From a virus: 41,742 nt of DNA. Every line of letters starts with the position of its first letter. Within the stretch, counting starts at the first letter, position 1. The notes under the pieces were generated by a model. That model searched no databases and was not told the DNA's origin. It saw only the letters and a program-made list of their open reading frames with translations. Below, piece by piece: positions 1-7,578 of this stretch. The stretch spans positions 1 to 41,742 of IMG/VR virus record IMGVR_UViG_3300032093_008073; one strand, given 5' to 3'. The translations under genes and the position numbers were made by a program.

Positions 1-33
1 TCGTTTGGGGAGAGATTAAAAGAATATATGTAA
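1..33 (+). CDS. 3' end of an upstream gene (partial)
   Basis: An open frame enters from the window edge and stops at TAA 31-33, giving a C-terminal tail SFGERLKEYM. The stop overlaps the next ATG in the TAATG arrangement used throughout this window, which is the only reason to treat it as coding. No function can be inferred from ten residues. Confidence 0.4.
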   Translation, partial: SFGERLKEYM

Positions 34-338
34 TGCTAACAATACAAAATTTTAAGAAGATACAAAATCAATGGTATGGTGATTGGCAGATTGGTAGAAC
101 TGATGAGGGTAAACAACACTATGCTCTGCAAGCACGGCATAAAAACGGAAAAGATACGGTAACATTGGTAATAATCAGAGAGGGTATATTTGATACGGAA
201 TGGGGTGAGATTACTTATAATATAAAAGTTTCAAAAGATGCCACTGGTGAGACAATAGATGATATTGTTTATAAAAACACCTTAGAAGATATGCAATTAT
301 TTGGTGAATCTTTAGTACATTATTTGAATACAATATAA
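33..338 (+). CDS. Hypothetical phage protein, 101 aa
   Basis: Unrecognised small soluble protein with no signal peptide or membrane segment. Alternating charged and aromatic stretches (WYGDWQIGR near residues 14-22, TEWGEITYNIKV around 55-66) suggest a small beta-rich domain. The start is fixed by the TAATG overlap with the preceding stop. It is the first of three small plus-strand genes that end at the terminator near 1300. Confidence 0.7.
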   Translation: MLTIQNFKKIQNQWYGDWQIGRTDEGKQHYALQARHKNGKDTVTLVIIREGIFDTEWGEITYNIKVSKDATGETIDDIVYKNTLEDMQLFGESLVHYLNTI

Positions 339-354
339 TTATAAAAAAGACTAT

Positions 355-681
355 ATGGAAAACTTAATACCTAAAGCAGAAAGATATTTTGAACTATTCG
401 CATCTAAAAACGTAAAAGGTTTGGAGAACGAAATCTATTCGGATAACATCCATCTAAGGGATTGGAATGGTGAATGGAAGGGGAAACAAGCCGTTTTAGA
501 AATGAATGAAAATTTATTTGTGAACGAATTTAAGATTGATAATATCGAAATAAAACAGGCGGATGTTACCACAATTGTACAATTTGATTTACATATTTCT
601 GATACCATTCTAAAAGTTGTAGACCTAATAGATTGGAATGATGATGGTAAGATTGAAAGAATATTAGCCTATAATGGATAA
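355..681 (+). CDS. NTF2-like (SnoaL-type) small protein, 108 aa
   Basis: Length and pattern fit the NTF2-like/SnoaL fold: an N-terminal helix with YFELFASKNVKGLENEIYSD (about residues 11-30), then a WNGEWKGKQAVLEM segment, then alternating strands ending in a DLIDWNDDGKIERI strand typical of the family's last beta strand. Members bind small ligands or act as isomerases; which applies here cannot be told. The ATG lies 16 nt after the previous stop. Fold assignment is by pattern only. Confidence 0.6.
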   Translation: MENLIPKAERYFELFASKNVKGLENEIYSDNIHLRDWNGEWKGKQAVLEMNENLFVNEFKIDNIEIKQADVTTIVQFDLHISDTILKVVDLIDWNDDGKIERILAYNG

Positions 682-701
682 TATAGAAATCTATTAATCA
701 G

Positions 702-710
702 ATATTTATA
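702..710 (+). promoter_or_regulatory. Late-type promoter box ATATTTATA
   Basis: One of a recurrent set of TATATTTATA-like boxes in front of plus-strand genes. It ends 15 nt before the ATG at 726. No TTTG -33 element precedes it. Assignment as a late promoter is inferred from recurrence and the encoded gp55-like factor. Confidence 0.5.
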
Positions 711-725
711 AAAAAATAATTATAA

Positions 726-1268
726 ATGAGTAATAATATTAGAGTAGCAACTTTATCAGATGCCGAATCTCTTAGAGATATTTATCAAGCTGCAATTACT
801 GATATTCCACAAAGGGCGGATATAAATCCTAAACAAAAAAACTTTTGGTTGGAGAGTGGTTCTAAAATTGAATCTTGGGAATGGGTAATTGAAAATTACA
901 ACGTTTTTGTTTATCTTAAAAATGAGCAAATAGTAGGATTTGTTGGATTATTTAATTCTAATATCAAATATGTTTATGTTCATCCAAACCATAAAGGTAA
1001 TGGTATTGCATTTGAAATGTTAGATTTCATTGAAAAATTTGCCAAAGATCGTGGTGTTGTAGAACTATTTTCCGAAGTGACTGGTGTAGCTGCACATATG
1101 TTTGTTTCCAGAGGTTTTGAAAAAGTAAAAGAAGTTACTGTACCAATACCAAATACCGCTCCTTTTGTTTTTCATAAAATGGTGAAAAATTTGAATACAG
1201 CGTTGGCAGTTAATAAGGCTCAAATTGAAAATCAACCTGATGCTACTGTTTTAGTAGAACCTAATTAA
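726..1268 (+). CDS. GNAT-family N-acetyltransferase, 180 aa
   Basis: GNAT fold: N-terminal IRVATLSDAESLRDIYQAAI (residues 5-24), central strand IVGFVGLFN, then the acetyl-CoA motif A at about residues 82-100, YVHPNHKGNGIAFEML, where H-K-G-N-G-I-A replaces the usual R/Q-x-x-G-x-G/A. A later GVAAHMFVSRGFEKV (about 120-134) is the usual 'A-x-x-(F/L)-Y-x-x-x-G-F' helix-strand. The acceptor substrate is unknown. The last 30 residues are an extra low-homology tail. A late-type box lies just upstream and a bidirectional terminator downstream. Confidence 0.88.
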   Translation: MSNNIRVATLSDAESLRDIYQAAITDIPQRADINPKQKNFWLESGSKIESWEWVIENYNVFVYLKNEQIVGFVGLFNSNIKYVYVHPNHKGNGIAFEMLDFIEKFAKDRGVVELFSEVTGVAAHMFVSRGFEKVKEVTVPIPNTAPFVFHKMVKNLNTALAVNKAQIENQPDATVLVEPN

Positions 1269-1295
1269 TCTTTTAATATAATTTCTTATAAAAAG

Positions 1296-1325
1296 AAAGG
1301 GAGTTATTACACTCCCTTTTTCTTT
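1296..1325. terminator. Bidirectional intrinsic terminator
   Basis: Perfect 9-bp arms AAAGGGAGT (1296-1304) and ACTCCCTTT (1311-1319) around a 6-nt loop, with T-rich sequence after it on the plus strand and A-rich sequence before it. It separates two convergent genes and should serve both. Confidence 0.88.
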
Positions 1326-1353
1326 TGAATACCTTGTGATTTATTATAACTTA

Positions 1354-2166
1354 TTAGAATTTATTTCCGCAGTGTGGGCAGAACTTAAAAGATGATTTCT
1401 TTCTCTTAGCTCCACAATTTCCACAATAGTTTACACCTACTTCTTCTGCTGTATATTGTTTTTGTGATGTTGGTAGAATTTGCCAAGCCACATTCCAAAA
1501 CGAAAACGAATTGAATGTTTTGTTTGTATGTTTGAATGTTTGGTCCGAATTACTACCCATTTCAGTTGTACCTGTTTCTACATGTCTTTTTACGGATTTT
1601 AATTGTTTATCCGAATATGCTCTAATGTTTGGACCTTCAACTGTATTAGAAGTTAAACTAACATTATAGAATGTATTGGTACATGTAGATGATGTAAAAG
1701 TAGCTCCACCCGATGATGTAGTGGTAAAATTTACCGGATTACCATTAATGGTGTGCATATTGGTTGTTCCTGTTGTAAGGAATCCACTATTCCAAGTTGG
1801 TTTGTATTCTGAATAGAACTCAATCTCTACATATCCGTTATTTACAATCGCATCCTGAACTTCTGTATTGTTTCCATTAACTACATAGGTTGAGAACTTA
1901 AACTTGTTAGGCGAGTCCAAAAAGCGTTCCAAAAACACTCTTTCACCCCTTCTAAGAACTATACCACCGCCGGCAATATAATCCCCATCAATTTTAATTT
2001 TTGCTAATACTACGTCTTGTGTAGGATTGAATAATTCAATTTCGTATTCATCTCCATCGGAGAGATATACTTGTCCATCAAATTGTTTGATTCTTTTTTT
2101 ACCTTTCGTAATGAAGGCTTCTGGTCTTTTAATAGCAGACCATGTGTGCGTAATGTTTGTGTACAT
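1354..2166 (-). CDS. Hypothetical protein with C-terminal zinc ribbon, 270 aa
   Basis: The N-terminal half (residues 1-120) is beta-rich and carries DGDEYEIELFNPTQDVV and GGGIVLRRGERVFLERF, which looks like a jelly-roll type domain. The middle is Thr/Ser/Asn-rich. The last 30 residues form a zinc ribbon with paired cysteines, YCGNCG and FCPHCG. Similar beta-domain plus zinc-ribbon layouts occur in phage hypothetical proteins, but I cannot name a family. It has no signal peptide, so it acts in the cytoplasm or in the virion. It ends at the bidirectional terminator near 1300. Confidence 0.75.
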   Translation of the reverse strand: MYTNITHTWSAIKRPEAFITKGKKRIKQFDGQVYLSDGDEYEIELFNPTQDVVLAKIKIDGDYIAGGGIVLRRGERVFLERFLDSPNKFKFSTYVVNGNNTEVQDAIVNNGYVEIEFYSEYKPTWNSGFLTTGTTNMHTINGNPVNFTTTSSGGATFTSSTCTNTFYNVSLTSNTVEGPNIRAYSDKQLKSVKRHVETGTTEMGSNSDQTFKHTNKTFNSFSFWNVAWQILPTSQKQYTAEEVGVNYCGNCGAKRKKSSFKFCPHCGNKF

Positions 2167-2348
2167 AATTGTCTTGTTTTTGTTTGTTTATTTAAGCCTT
2201 TATTCGTTGAGGGTTTTAATTTCAACTCAAATGTTTCTAAGAACACTAAAGGATTAACCACAAGGTTTCTATAATATATATTATGAAAAATAAAAAAACC
2301 CCCATATTTCTATGAGGGTGTTTGTAAATCTTTGGGCTTAATTCTAAT
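2167..2348. other. Intergenic region between two minus-strand genes
   Basis: Holds the upstream region of the zinc-ribbon gene, the terminator of the 37-aa peptide gene (about 2292-2320), and an AT-rich TATAATATATATTA stretch near 2269-2283. No convincing TTTG/TAnnTTTG promoter for the zinc-ribbon gene is visible here on the minus strand. Confidence 0.5.
2285..2321 (-). terminator. Intrinsic terminator of the 37-aa peptide gene
   Basis: Read on the minus strand, CACCCTCATA and TATGGGGGT form a hairpin around GAAA, followed by a run of seven T and more T-rich sequence. It lies about 30 nt after the stop of the small minus-strand gene. Confidence 0.8.
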
Positions 2349-2462
2349 TTACTTTTTAAGGAATCCCTTTACAAAATTTACTAAGTAAGGGAGTACGAAG
2401 TATCCAACTGCTGCACCTACTAAGAAGTGAAGATTGAATACGAAATCTACAATAGCTTGCAT
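2349..2462 (-). CDS. 37-aa single-span membrane peptide
   Basis: A short minus-strand frame starts MQAIVDFVFNLHFLVGAAVG and ends in a basic VKGFLKK tail. Residues 4-30 are almost wholly hydrophobic, giving one membrane span with a positive C-terminus. Coding is supported by the intrinsic terminator placed just after the stop and by the lack of any other content in this stretch. Function is unknown; small phage membrane peptides include holin- and antiholin-like and superinfection-exclusion proteins, but nothing here selects one. Confidence 0.6.
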   Translation of the reverse strand: MQAIVDFVFNLHFLVGAAVGYFVLPYLVNFVKGFLKK

Positions 2463-2612
2463 TTTCTTTTATTTTAAGTTAATCAATTATAACGTTATAA
2501 AGAAACGGGCGCCGATTGTTATTATAATTATCTTCAATAATTGTATTAACTTAATTTCTATTCACAATTTATCACCCCTAAAATATTATGATACCCTATT
2601 ATTTATATTGTT
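2463..2612. other. Intergenic region, 150 bp
   Basis: Upstream region of the 37-aa peptide gene and downstream region of the kinase gene. Apart from the TTATAACGTTATAA dyad and a short GGGCGCC island in an otherwise AT-rich stretch, I see no gene or clear promoter. Confidence 0.5.
2487..2500. promoter_or_regulatory. Perfect 14-bp palindrome TTATAACGTTATAA
   Basis: A perfect dyad without a spacer, 25 bp upstream of the 37-aa peptide gene's start. Its size and place suit an operator for a dimeric repressor, but it is AT-rich and could be chance. Confidence 0.35.
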
Positions 2613-3152
2613 CTATATTAGAGATATTATAATATTAGCAGTATCATTATTGATTGGTACTTTGAAATATTCAACTTCATATCTTTCCAGCATAGAAACA
2701 ATTTCTCTATCAATCTCCATACTTTCTTCTAAGTTTTGGAATCTACCATCAGCTTGATACATTGATGGTTCTCTTTCTAATACTATATTAAGAGAATCAT
2801 ATTGTTTGTGTAAATCAACAATAAATTCATCAAACTTATATCCATAAAACATTGAAGGATATTCTGGTTCTTCGTTGTACCTATCCTTATAGATTAATCC
2901 AAATAGAATTGGTGAATCAACAATGATGTAATCAACCTGTCCATAAAGACGAGAAATGTTACGATGTTGATTAGCCGTAATATAAAATTGGTCTTTAACC
3001 GCATATACATTTCTTTCCCATGCTTGTAATTTAGGAAACTCATAAGGCATCTCAACATTGTATCCTGCTTTTTTCATTTCATAATATAATCCTGCTGCTT
3101 GAGTGGATTTACCTATTGATGGTCCGCCAAATAAATTTATTATCTTACTCAC
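2613..3152 (-). CDS. P-loop nucleoside/nucleotide kinase-like protein, 179 aa
   Basis: Starts with a strand and a Walker A loop, FGGPSIGKST (residues 8-17), then helix, then MPYEFPK. A Walker B-like IIVDSPILF lies at about residues 75-83, where D-S-P resembles the DxxP/DRS motif of deoxynucleoside and thymidylate kinases and NadR-like AAA_28 proteins. A LEREPSMYQADGRFQ segment follows in the lid position. Size matches small phage kinases. It starts 4 nt inside the end of the CpeT-like gene, so the two form one operon. The substrate cannot be assigned from sequence alone. Confidence 0.7.
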   Translation of the reverse strand: MSKIINLFGGPSIGKSTQAAGLYYEMKKAGYNVEMPYEFPKLQAWERNVYAVKDQFYITANQHRNISRLYGQVDYIIVDSPILFGLIYKDRYNEEPEYPSMFYGYKFDEFIVDLHKQYDSLNIVLEREPSMYQADGRFQNLEESMEIDREIVSMLERYEVEYFKVPINNDTANIIISLI

Positions 3153-3754
3153 TTAGAAATCTTTTTATAAATGTAATGTCCTTTTGAACTTCCCCAAACT
3201 TGAATATCTTTATCATTCCATCCCCTTTCCCAACTATGAACAGCATCTTCATATACTAGAAAATCAGTTGTTGTATAAGTAGAACCTCTAAAAGTTGCCA
3301 CACATTTTTTATCATCAGTTTGTCCACCATATACTCCATCACCTCTTGAAATTATATTCAAATCACAACCGGGTTTTAATTTAATATCAGCAAGTGTAAT
3401 ATTCTTAATTGTTTCTGGTTTGAAGAAAGAATGTTTTGTAATATCATTTAGATAATATATTCTTAGTTTAATATAATCTTCAACCAATGCAATTTGATAA
3501 ACTCTTTGACGATATGGTACATAGTTTTTAGCTTCACCTTGCTCAGTATAAACCCAATAGATACCATTTACATCTTTACGAATTAACTTTGTATAAACTC
3601 TAACATCATCAAATGTAGAATCAGTTTTGTGTTGTTCGTAAGTTGAGAATGTACCTGTAATTCTTTTTACATACTCTTTCAAATCTTTTTTATCCATCTG
3701 TCCAAAAGAGTTAATGGACAGGAATACGAATAGTATTAATAGTAATTTTTTCAT
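3149..3754 (-). CDS. Secreted CpeT/CpcT-family protein, 201 aa
   Basis: A signal peptide (residues 1-18, ending NSFGQ) is followed by a domain with the CpeT/CpcT (DUF1001) signature in order: ITGTFSTYEQHKTDS, WVYTEQGEA with PYRQRVYQI (about residues 67-87), GCDLNI (about 128), CVATFRGSTYTT, then SWERGW and VWGSSKGHYIYK at the end. In cyanobacteria and cyanophages this family attaches bilins to phycobiliproteins; nothing else here suggests photosynthesis, so its role is unknown. It is first in a two-gene operon with the P-loop kinase and has a host-like promoter immediately upstream. Family assignment is confident, function is not. Confidence 0.82.
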   Translation of the reverse strand: MKKLLLILFVFLSINSFGQMDKKDLKEYVKRITGTFSTYEQHKTDSTFDDVRVYTKLIRKDVNGIYWVYTEQGEAKNYVPYRQRVYQIALVEDYIKLRIYYLNDITKHSFFKPETIKNITLADIKLKPGCDLNIISRGDGVYGGQTDDKKCVATFRGSTYTTTDFLVYEDAVHSWERGWNDKDIQVWGSSKGHYIYKKISK

Positions 3755-3758
3755 AACA

Positions 3759-3789
3759 CAAATATACGATTTTTTTACGATAAGGCAAA
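3759..3789 (-). promoter_or_regulatory. Bacteroidota-type promoter of the CpeT-like gene
   Basis: On the minus strand TTTG (3789-3786), a 19-nt spacer and TATATTTG (3766-3759) match the Bacteroidota -33/-7 consensus. Only 4 nt separate the -7 box from the ATG, so the transcript is probably leaderless or nearly so. Confidence 0.85.
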
Positions 3790-3813
3790 ATAAAAGGGAG
3801 TATTTCTACTCCC
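3785..3813 (-). terminator. Intrinsic terminator of the TonB-dependent receptor gene
   Basis: Minus-strand hairpin GGGAGTA-GAAA-TACTCCC (3813-3796) followed by TTTTATTTT. It lies 25 nt after the receptor's stop codon and overlaps the -33 element of the next promoter. Confidence 0.85.
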
Positions 3814-3837
3814 AATTATTTCGTTTGTTTATAAGGA

Positions 3838-6800
3838 TTATTTGCCAAATGTGTAACGAATACCTAACTGAGCTGTCCACACATCAAATACTGAAGAATT
3901 GAATTGATATGTATCTTTAATCAAATAAGTACCGCTTGCATCTCTTTGAGTTGCTAATCTATATGTTGGAACGTTGTTAGCATCTCTACTTACAAAGTTC
4001 AACAATTGTGGGTTAGTTGCTCTTTGAGAAACACCCCATTTGTTATTCAACATATTTCCGAAGTTAAGAATATCTGCTCTGATTTGGAAAGCATTTCTCT
4101 TTCCACCAATCTTTACAAATACATCTTGTGCGATAGATAAATCAAATCTATGTAACATTGGTAAATCCAATGCGTTTCTTTCAGCGTATTGACCTCTACG
4201 AGTTGATAGGTAAGGGTCTTGAGCGATGAACTTATCAAAAGCCTCTTGTTGTTGAGCTTCAGTATAAGTTACCGCTGTTGCTCCACTACCTACGGTCAAT
4301 GGTGAGAAACGAATATCAGAACCTTTGTTTGGTACGAATACTAATTCATTGTTAGATACTCTATCACCATTCAAGTCACCAGCTACGATGTAAGAGAATG
4401 GATTATTTTGAGAACCTACATAACCTAAAGTGAATGTAGTTGCTCCACCATATTTCTTACCATAATCTAAACGATAACCCAATAAACCTACAATACGATT
4501 TCTTACTAAGTTTGAAGAAATTGATAATCCTAAATCATTGTTGTTAGTTGTAGATAATGCTGATTGCCAGCTACCACTTGCGATAGAACCTGCATCCATA
4601 AAGTCTTCAGCTTTTGCAGCCGTATAAGCTACATAACCCCAAAAACCTTTAGAGATTGGTTTTTCTAATTTGAATGTTGCTGAACGATTATAAGCCCCAT
4701 TTCTATTAGTTAATACCGCAGCCATTGATACGTTATCGTTTACTCTTACACCAGCATCAGTACCAGCGTAACGAGGTCTTGCATCAACACCACCTAATGT
4801 ACCAACAGGTGCATCTAAGTTAGCGTTATAATAATGAACTGCGTTAATTGTTTTGTTGTATAAAAATTCAGCACTAGCTACTAATCCAAACCAAGGTAAT
4901 TTTTGGTCAATTGCTAAGTTTGATTTCCAAACTTGTGGCATTTTGTAATTAGGGTCAGTTAATGCTAAATCAAATGTTGATGGTAACGTTGGAGTTGAAG
5001 GAATGAAATATTTGTTAGGGTCTGCAGTGAAACCATATTGTGCCGCTGCTGCACCACTCACATCAATAAATCCTGTCAACACACCATTGTTTCCAATTTG
5101 ATTAGAAAGGAACACATATGGAGGTCTACCAGTAAAGATACCACTACCACCTCTGATTTGTGTTTTCTTCTCACCTTTTACATCATAGTTAAATCCGAAA
5201 CGAGGTTCAAATAACAATTGATTTTTAGGAAGTACACTTGTATTCCACTTCTCACCACCAGCAAAAGTCATAGCTGAAATTGCTTTGTTTTCTAATGCTG
5301 TGTTTTCAATTGAAATAATGTTTGCTCTTAAACCAAAAGTTAATTTAAGGTTTTGAGTTGCATTATATTCGTCTTGAACATATAAATCTAAACGATTTGT
5401 TTTCAACACTTGCATTGGTTCAACTGCGCCAGTCAAAGCTGAATAACGGAATTGGAAACGAGCCGGTACAAATGTTGAAGGTGCACCACCATTTGCCAAT
5501 GATTGATTAGCTGCAGTGTAGAAATCTGCCAAGCTATTAAAGATGTAAACACCATTAGAAGCTGGGTAGAATAAGTTGTTTGATTGATATTTTTGGAAGT
5601 TAAAACCACCAACTAAAGTGTGTTTCTCCAAATATTTTGTAACGTTGTTTGTTACATTGAATGTCCAATAGTTCAACTTATTTGATGGAGTAAATGGGTC
5701 AAAACCTACCGAAGTATAAGTTGCTGAACCATCTCTAATATCAATAGTTGGGAACATTTGACTCATATAAGCTCTATCTTCAATTTGCTTATCGTAAGAA
5801 ACGATTAAGTTGTTAAATAAAGTGCTAGATAAATTTGAGTTCAATTCCAATACTGCTGAACGAGTATTATCTTGAATAATATAACCACTGTTCTTAAATG
5901 ACATTGCATTAAATTGAGTAGTTCTATTACCAGCTCCTGCTGATTGAGAGTTTGAAATATTAATCTCCGCTTCAGAATTATGGTGAACATAACGAGCAGT
6001 TAATTTGTTCTTATCGTTAATGTTCCAGTCAGTTCTAAGCAAAAACTTCTTAGAAGCATTTGTGTTAGAATAACCTTCCCAAGGGCCAGTCACATAATTG
6101 AATTTCTCTTTCATAAAATCAGAAAGAGCTTTCATATCAGCATATTTTACTCTACTGATTTGTGTACCCGTCAATGGTGAACCTTCTGAAATCCAGTTAG
6201 TACCCGGCTCAGTTCTTTCTATACTTTCGTAGTTACCAAAAATGAATAATTTGTTTTTGATAATTGGCGCACCTAATCTAAAACCTTGTACTTTCTCATC
6301 AAACTTAGCCGCAGTTACGGTAGTTCCTCTTGCGTTATCACCAACATAAGTTGATGAATTGTTTCTTTGAGTTTGATAAACACTACCTTCAATTTCATTT
6401 GAACCGGAACGAGTTACCGCATTGATACCTGCGCCTGTGAAACCACTTTGGCGAATATCAAATGGTGCAACGTTCACCTGCAATTGGTCAATCGCATCTA
6501 ATGAAATGGCTGAAGCACCAGTTCTACCACCCGCTTGTGCGGAAGAACCTAAACCGAAATTGTTATTGAATTGAGAACCATCAATTGTGAAGTTATTCAA
6601 ACGAGAGTCTTGTGCTCCGAAAGAGTTACCACTACCAAATGGATTGTACTTTGTGATACCATCAATAGTTCTAGCTCCTGTAATCGGAATTGTAGTTAAT
6701 TCTCTACGTCCGAATTGTTGTGCAGCACCAGTTTTTTCTTTTGAGAAAATACCATACTTGTTTGCTGATACAACTACTTCTTTCAATTGTACTGCTTCTT

Positions 6801-7131
6801 CAACCAATACAAATTCTACGTTTTCGGTTAAACCTAAAGATGTATTAATTTCTTTAAGTTCACCTTTCTTAAATCCTACGAATGAAGCGTGGATTGTGTA
6901 AGGTCCACCAACCCTAACCGCTGGAATCACAAACACACCACTCTTATTGGTAACTGAATAATAATTCGTACCAGTTGGGTTGTGTGTTGCATGAATCGAA
7001 GCGCCAGGGATAGTTTCTCCCTTCTGGTTTTTAACCACACCAGAAATGTTTGAGGTTGTGATTTGCGCAAACCCCATAAACGCTGTTGTCATAAATAACA
7101 ACATCATTAACATTGCTTTTTTCATGTGCAT
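3838..7131 (-). CDS. TonB-dependent receptor (Oar/carboxypeptidase-regulatory type), 1097 aa
   Basis: Outer-membrane TonB-dependent transporter. A signal peptide (MKKAMLMMLL to GFAQ, about residues 3-23) precedes a carboxypeptidase-regulatory-like beta-sandwich (about 25-110, SGVVKNQKGETIPGASI). Next come the LKEVVVSA linker, a plug domain with NNFTIDGSQFNNNFG and GGRTGASAISLDAIDQLQV, and a long barrel ending in AQLGIRYTFGK. The layout matches Bacteroidota Oar-like receptors. The substrate is unknown. ATG at 7131 or 7125 are both possible; the second gives a cleaner signal peptide. The gene follows a 40-aa leader ORF and a terminator hairpin. A full-length, intact receptor gene in a phage is very unusual. 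Confidence 0.93.
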   Translation of the reverse strand: MHMKKAMLMMLLFMTTAFMGFAQITTSNISGVVKNQKGETIPGASIHATHNPTGTNYYSVTNKSGVFVIPAVRVGGPYTIHASFVGFKKGELKEINTSLGLTENVEFVLVEEAVQLKEVVVSANKYGIFSKEKTGAAQQFGRRELTTIPITGARTIDGITKYNPFGSGNSFGAQDSRLNNFTIDGSQFNNNFGLGSSAQAGGRTGASAISLDAIDQLQVNVAPFDIRQSGFTGAGINAVTRSGSNEIEGSVYQTQRNNSSTYVGDNARGTTVTAAKFDEKVQGFRLGAPIIKNKLFIFGNYESIERTEPGTNWISEGSPLTGTQISRVKYADMKALSDFMKEKFNYVTGPWEGYSNTNASKKFLLRTDWNINDKNKLTARYVHHNSEAEINISNSQSAGAGNRTTQFNAMSFKNSGYIIQDNTRSAVLELNSNLSSTLFNNLIVSYDKQIEDRAYMSQMFPTIDIRDGSATYTSVGFDPFTPSNKLNYWTFNVTNNVTKYLEKHTLVGGFNFQKYQSNNLFYPASNGVYIFNSLADFYTAANQSLANGGAPSTFVPARFQFRYSALTGAVEPMQVLKTNRLDLYVQDEYNATQNLKLTFGLRANIISIENTALENKAISAMTFAGGEKWNTSVLPKNQLLFEPRFGFNYDVKGEKKTQIRGGSGIFTGRPPYVFLSNQIGNNGVLTGFIDVSGAAAAQYGFTADPNKYFIPSTPTLPSTFDLALTDPNYKMPQVWKSNLAIDQKLPWFGLVASAEFLYNKTINAVHYYNANLDAPVGTLGGVDARPRYAGTDAGVRVNDNVSMAAVLTNRNGAYNRSATFKLEKPISKGFWGYVAYTAAKAEDFMDAGSIASGSWQSALSTTNNNDLGLSISSNLVRNRIVGLLGYRLDYGKKYGGATTFTLGYVGSQNNPFSYIVAGDLNGDRVSNNELVFVPNKGSDIRFSPLTVGSGATAVTYTEAQQQEAFDKFIAQDPYLSTRRGQYAERNALDLPMLHRFDLSIAQDVFVKIGGKRNAFQIRADILNFGNMLNNKWGVSQRATNPQLLNFVSRDANNVPTYRLATQRDASGTYLIKDTYQFNSSVFDVWTAQLGIRYTFGK

Positions 7132-7154
7132 TTGTTTTTGTTTAATATGTAACC

Positions 7155-7192
7155 AAATAAAAAAGGGTGTTCAGTTTATCTGACACCCTTTC
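7155..7192 (-). terminator. Terminator/attenuator hairpin in front of the TonB receptor
   Basis: On the minus strand AAGGGTGTCAG and CTGAACACCCTT pair around a short AT loop, with one bulged base, followed by TTTTTTATTT. The hairpin overlaps the stop of the 40-aa ORF and ends about 25 nt before the receptor start. It could end a small upstream transcript or set read-through into the receptor. Confidence 0.75.
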
Positions 7193-7298
7193 CTTTACCT
7201 AAAATTGAGGTAAATACGTTATATGTAGCAAGAATATTGTTTTTTCCAAAACTATCCGCTTTAGTTCTATACTGTAACATAATATTATAACCCATCAT
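7176..7298 (-). CDS. 40-aa leader ORF upstream of the TonB receptor
   Basis: Minus-strand frame beginning MMGYNIMLQYRTKADSFGKN and ending LGKGKGVR. A canonical host-like promoter lies 35 nt upstream, and the stop codon sits in the loop of the hairpin that precedes the receptor gene. That arrangement suggests either a genuine small protein or a leader peptide coupled to attenuation. No homology is recognised. Confidence 0.5.
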   Translation of the reverse strand: MMGYNIMLQYRTKADSFGKNNILATYNVFTSILGKGKGVR

Positions 7299-7332
7299 TA
7301 TCGTAACTCCCAAATCTTTGGTAAAATTTTCA

Positions 7333-7364
7333 CAAATATATAGAAAGTTTTTGAATTTTCCAAA
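7333..7364 (-). promoter_or_regulatory. Bacteroidota-type promoter for the 40-aa ORF and TonB receptor
   Basis: Minus strand: TTTG (7364-7361), 20-nt spacer, TATATTTG (7340-7333), a full match to the Bacteroidota consensus. Transcription would begin about 30 nt before the 40-aa ORF and about 195 nt before the receptor gene. Confidence 0.85.
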
Positions 7365-7522
7365 AAAATATTAAAAAAAATTCGTATGTCTAATTAATCC
7401 GAAATATATTATAATAGTGTTTCAACAATTTTAGCAAAAAATGTGTAAAAATACCAAAAAATAGGATTTTTAAGGAAAAATTAAAGGTTTAACTAATTGA
7501 AAATCAACGTTTTATAAAAAAA
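7365..7522. other. Divergent intergenic region
   Basis: Part of the 280-bp space between divergent gene sets. Very AT-rich with many A and T runs. It separates the minus-strand promoter at 7333-7364 from the plus-strand promoter at 7523-7554. I see no gene or RNA structure in it. Confidence 0.6.
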
Positions 7523-7554
7523 TTTGGTAGTTTCAGGAAAATTTACTACCTTTA
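7523..7554 (+). promoter_or_regulatory. Bacteroidota-type promoter with a CTACC/GGTAG dyad
   Basis: TTTG (7523-7526), 20-nt spacer and TACCTTTA (7547-7554). The -7 box is embedded in ACTACCTTTAGGTAGT (7545-7560), an inverted repeat, and another GGTAG follows the -33 box. The repeats could be an operator. It drives the gene at 7579 and probably the downstream helicase. Confidence 0.7.
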
Positions 7555-7578
7555 GGTAGTAATAAAAATTGTATTTGT

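Noticed and set aside
2027-2757. Plus-strand open frames between 2.0 and 2.76 kb
   Set aside because: They overlap the minus-strand zinc-ribbon and kinase genes and AT-rich intergenic sequence. The apparent hydrophobic translation reflects T-rich composition.
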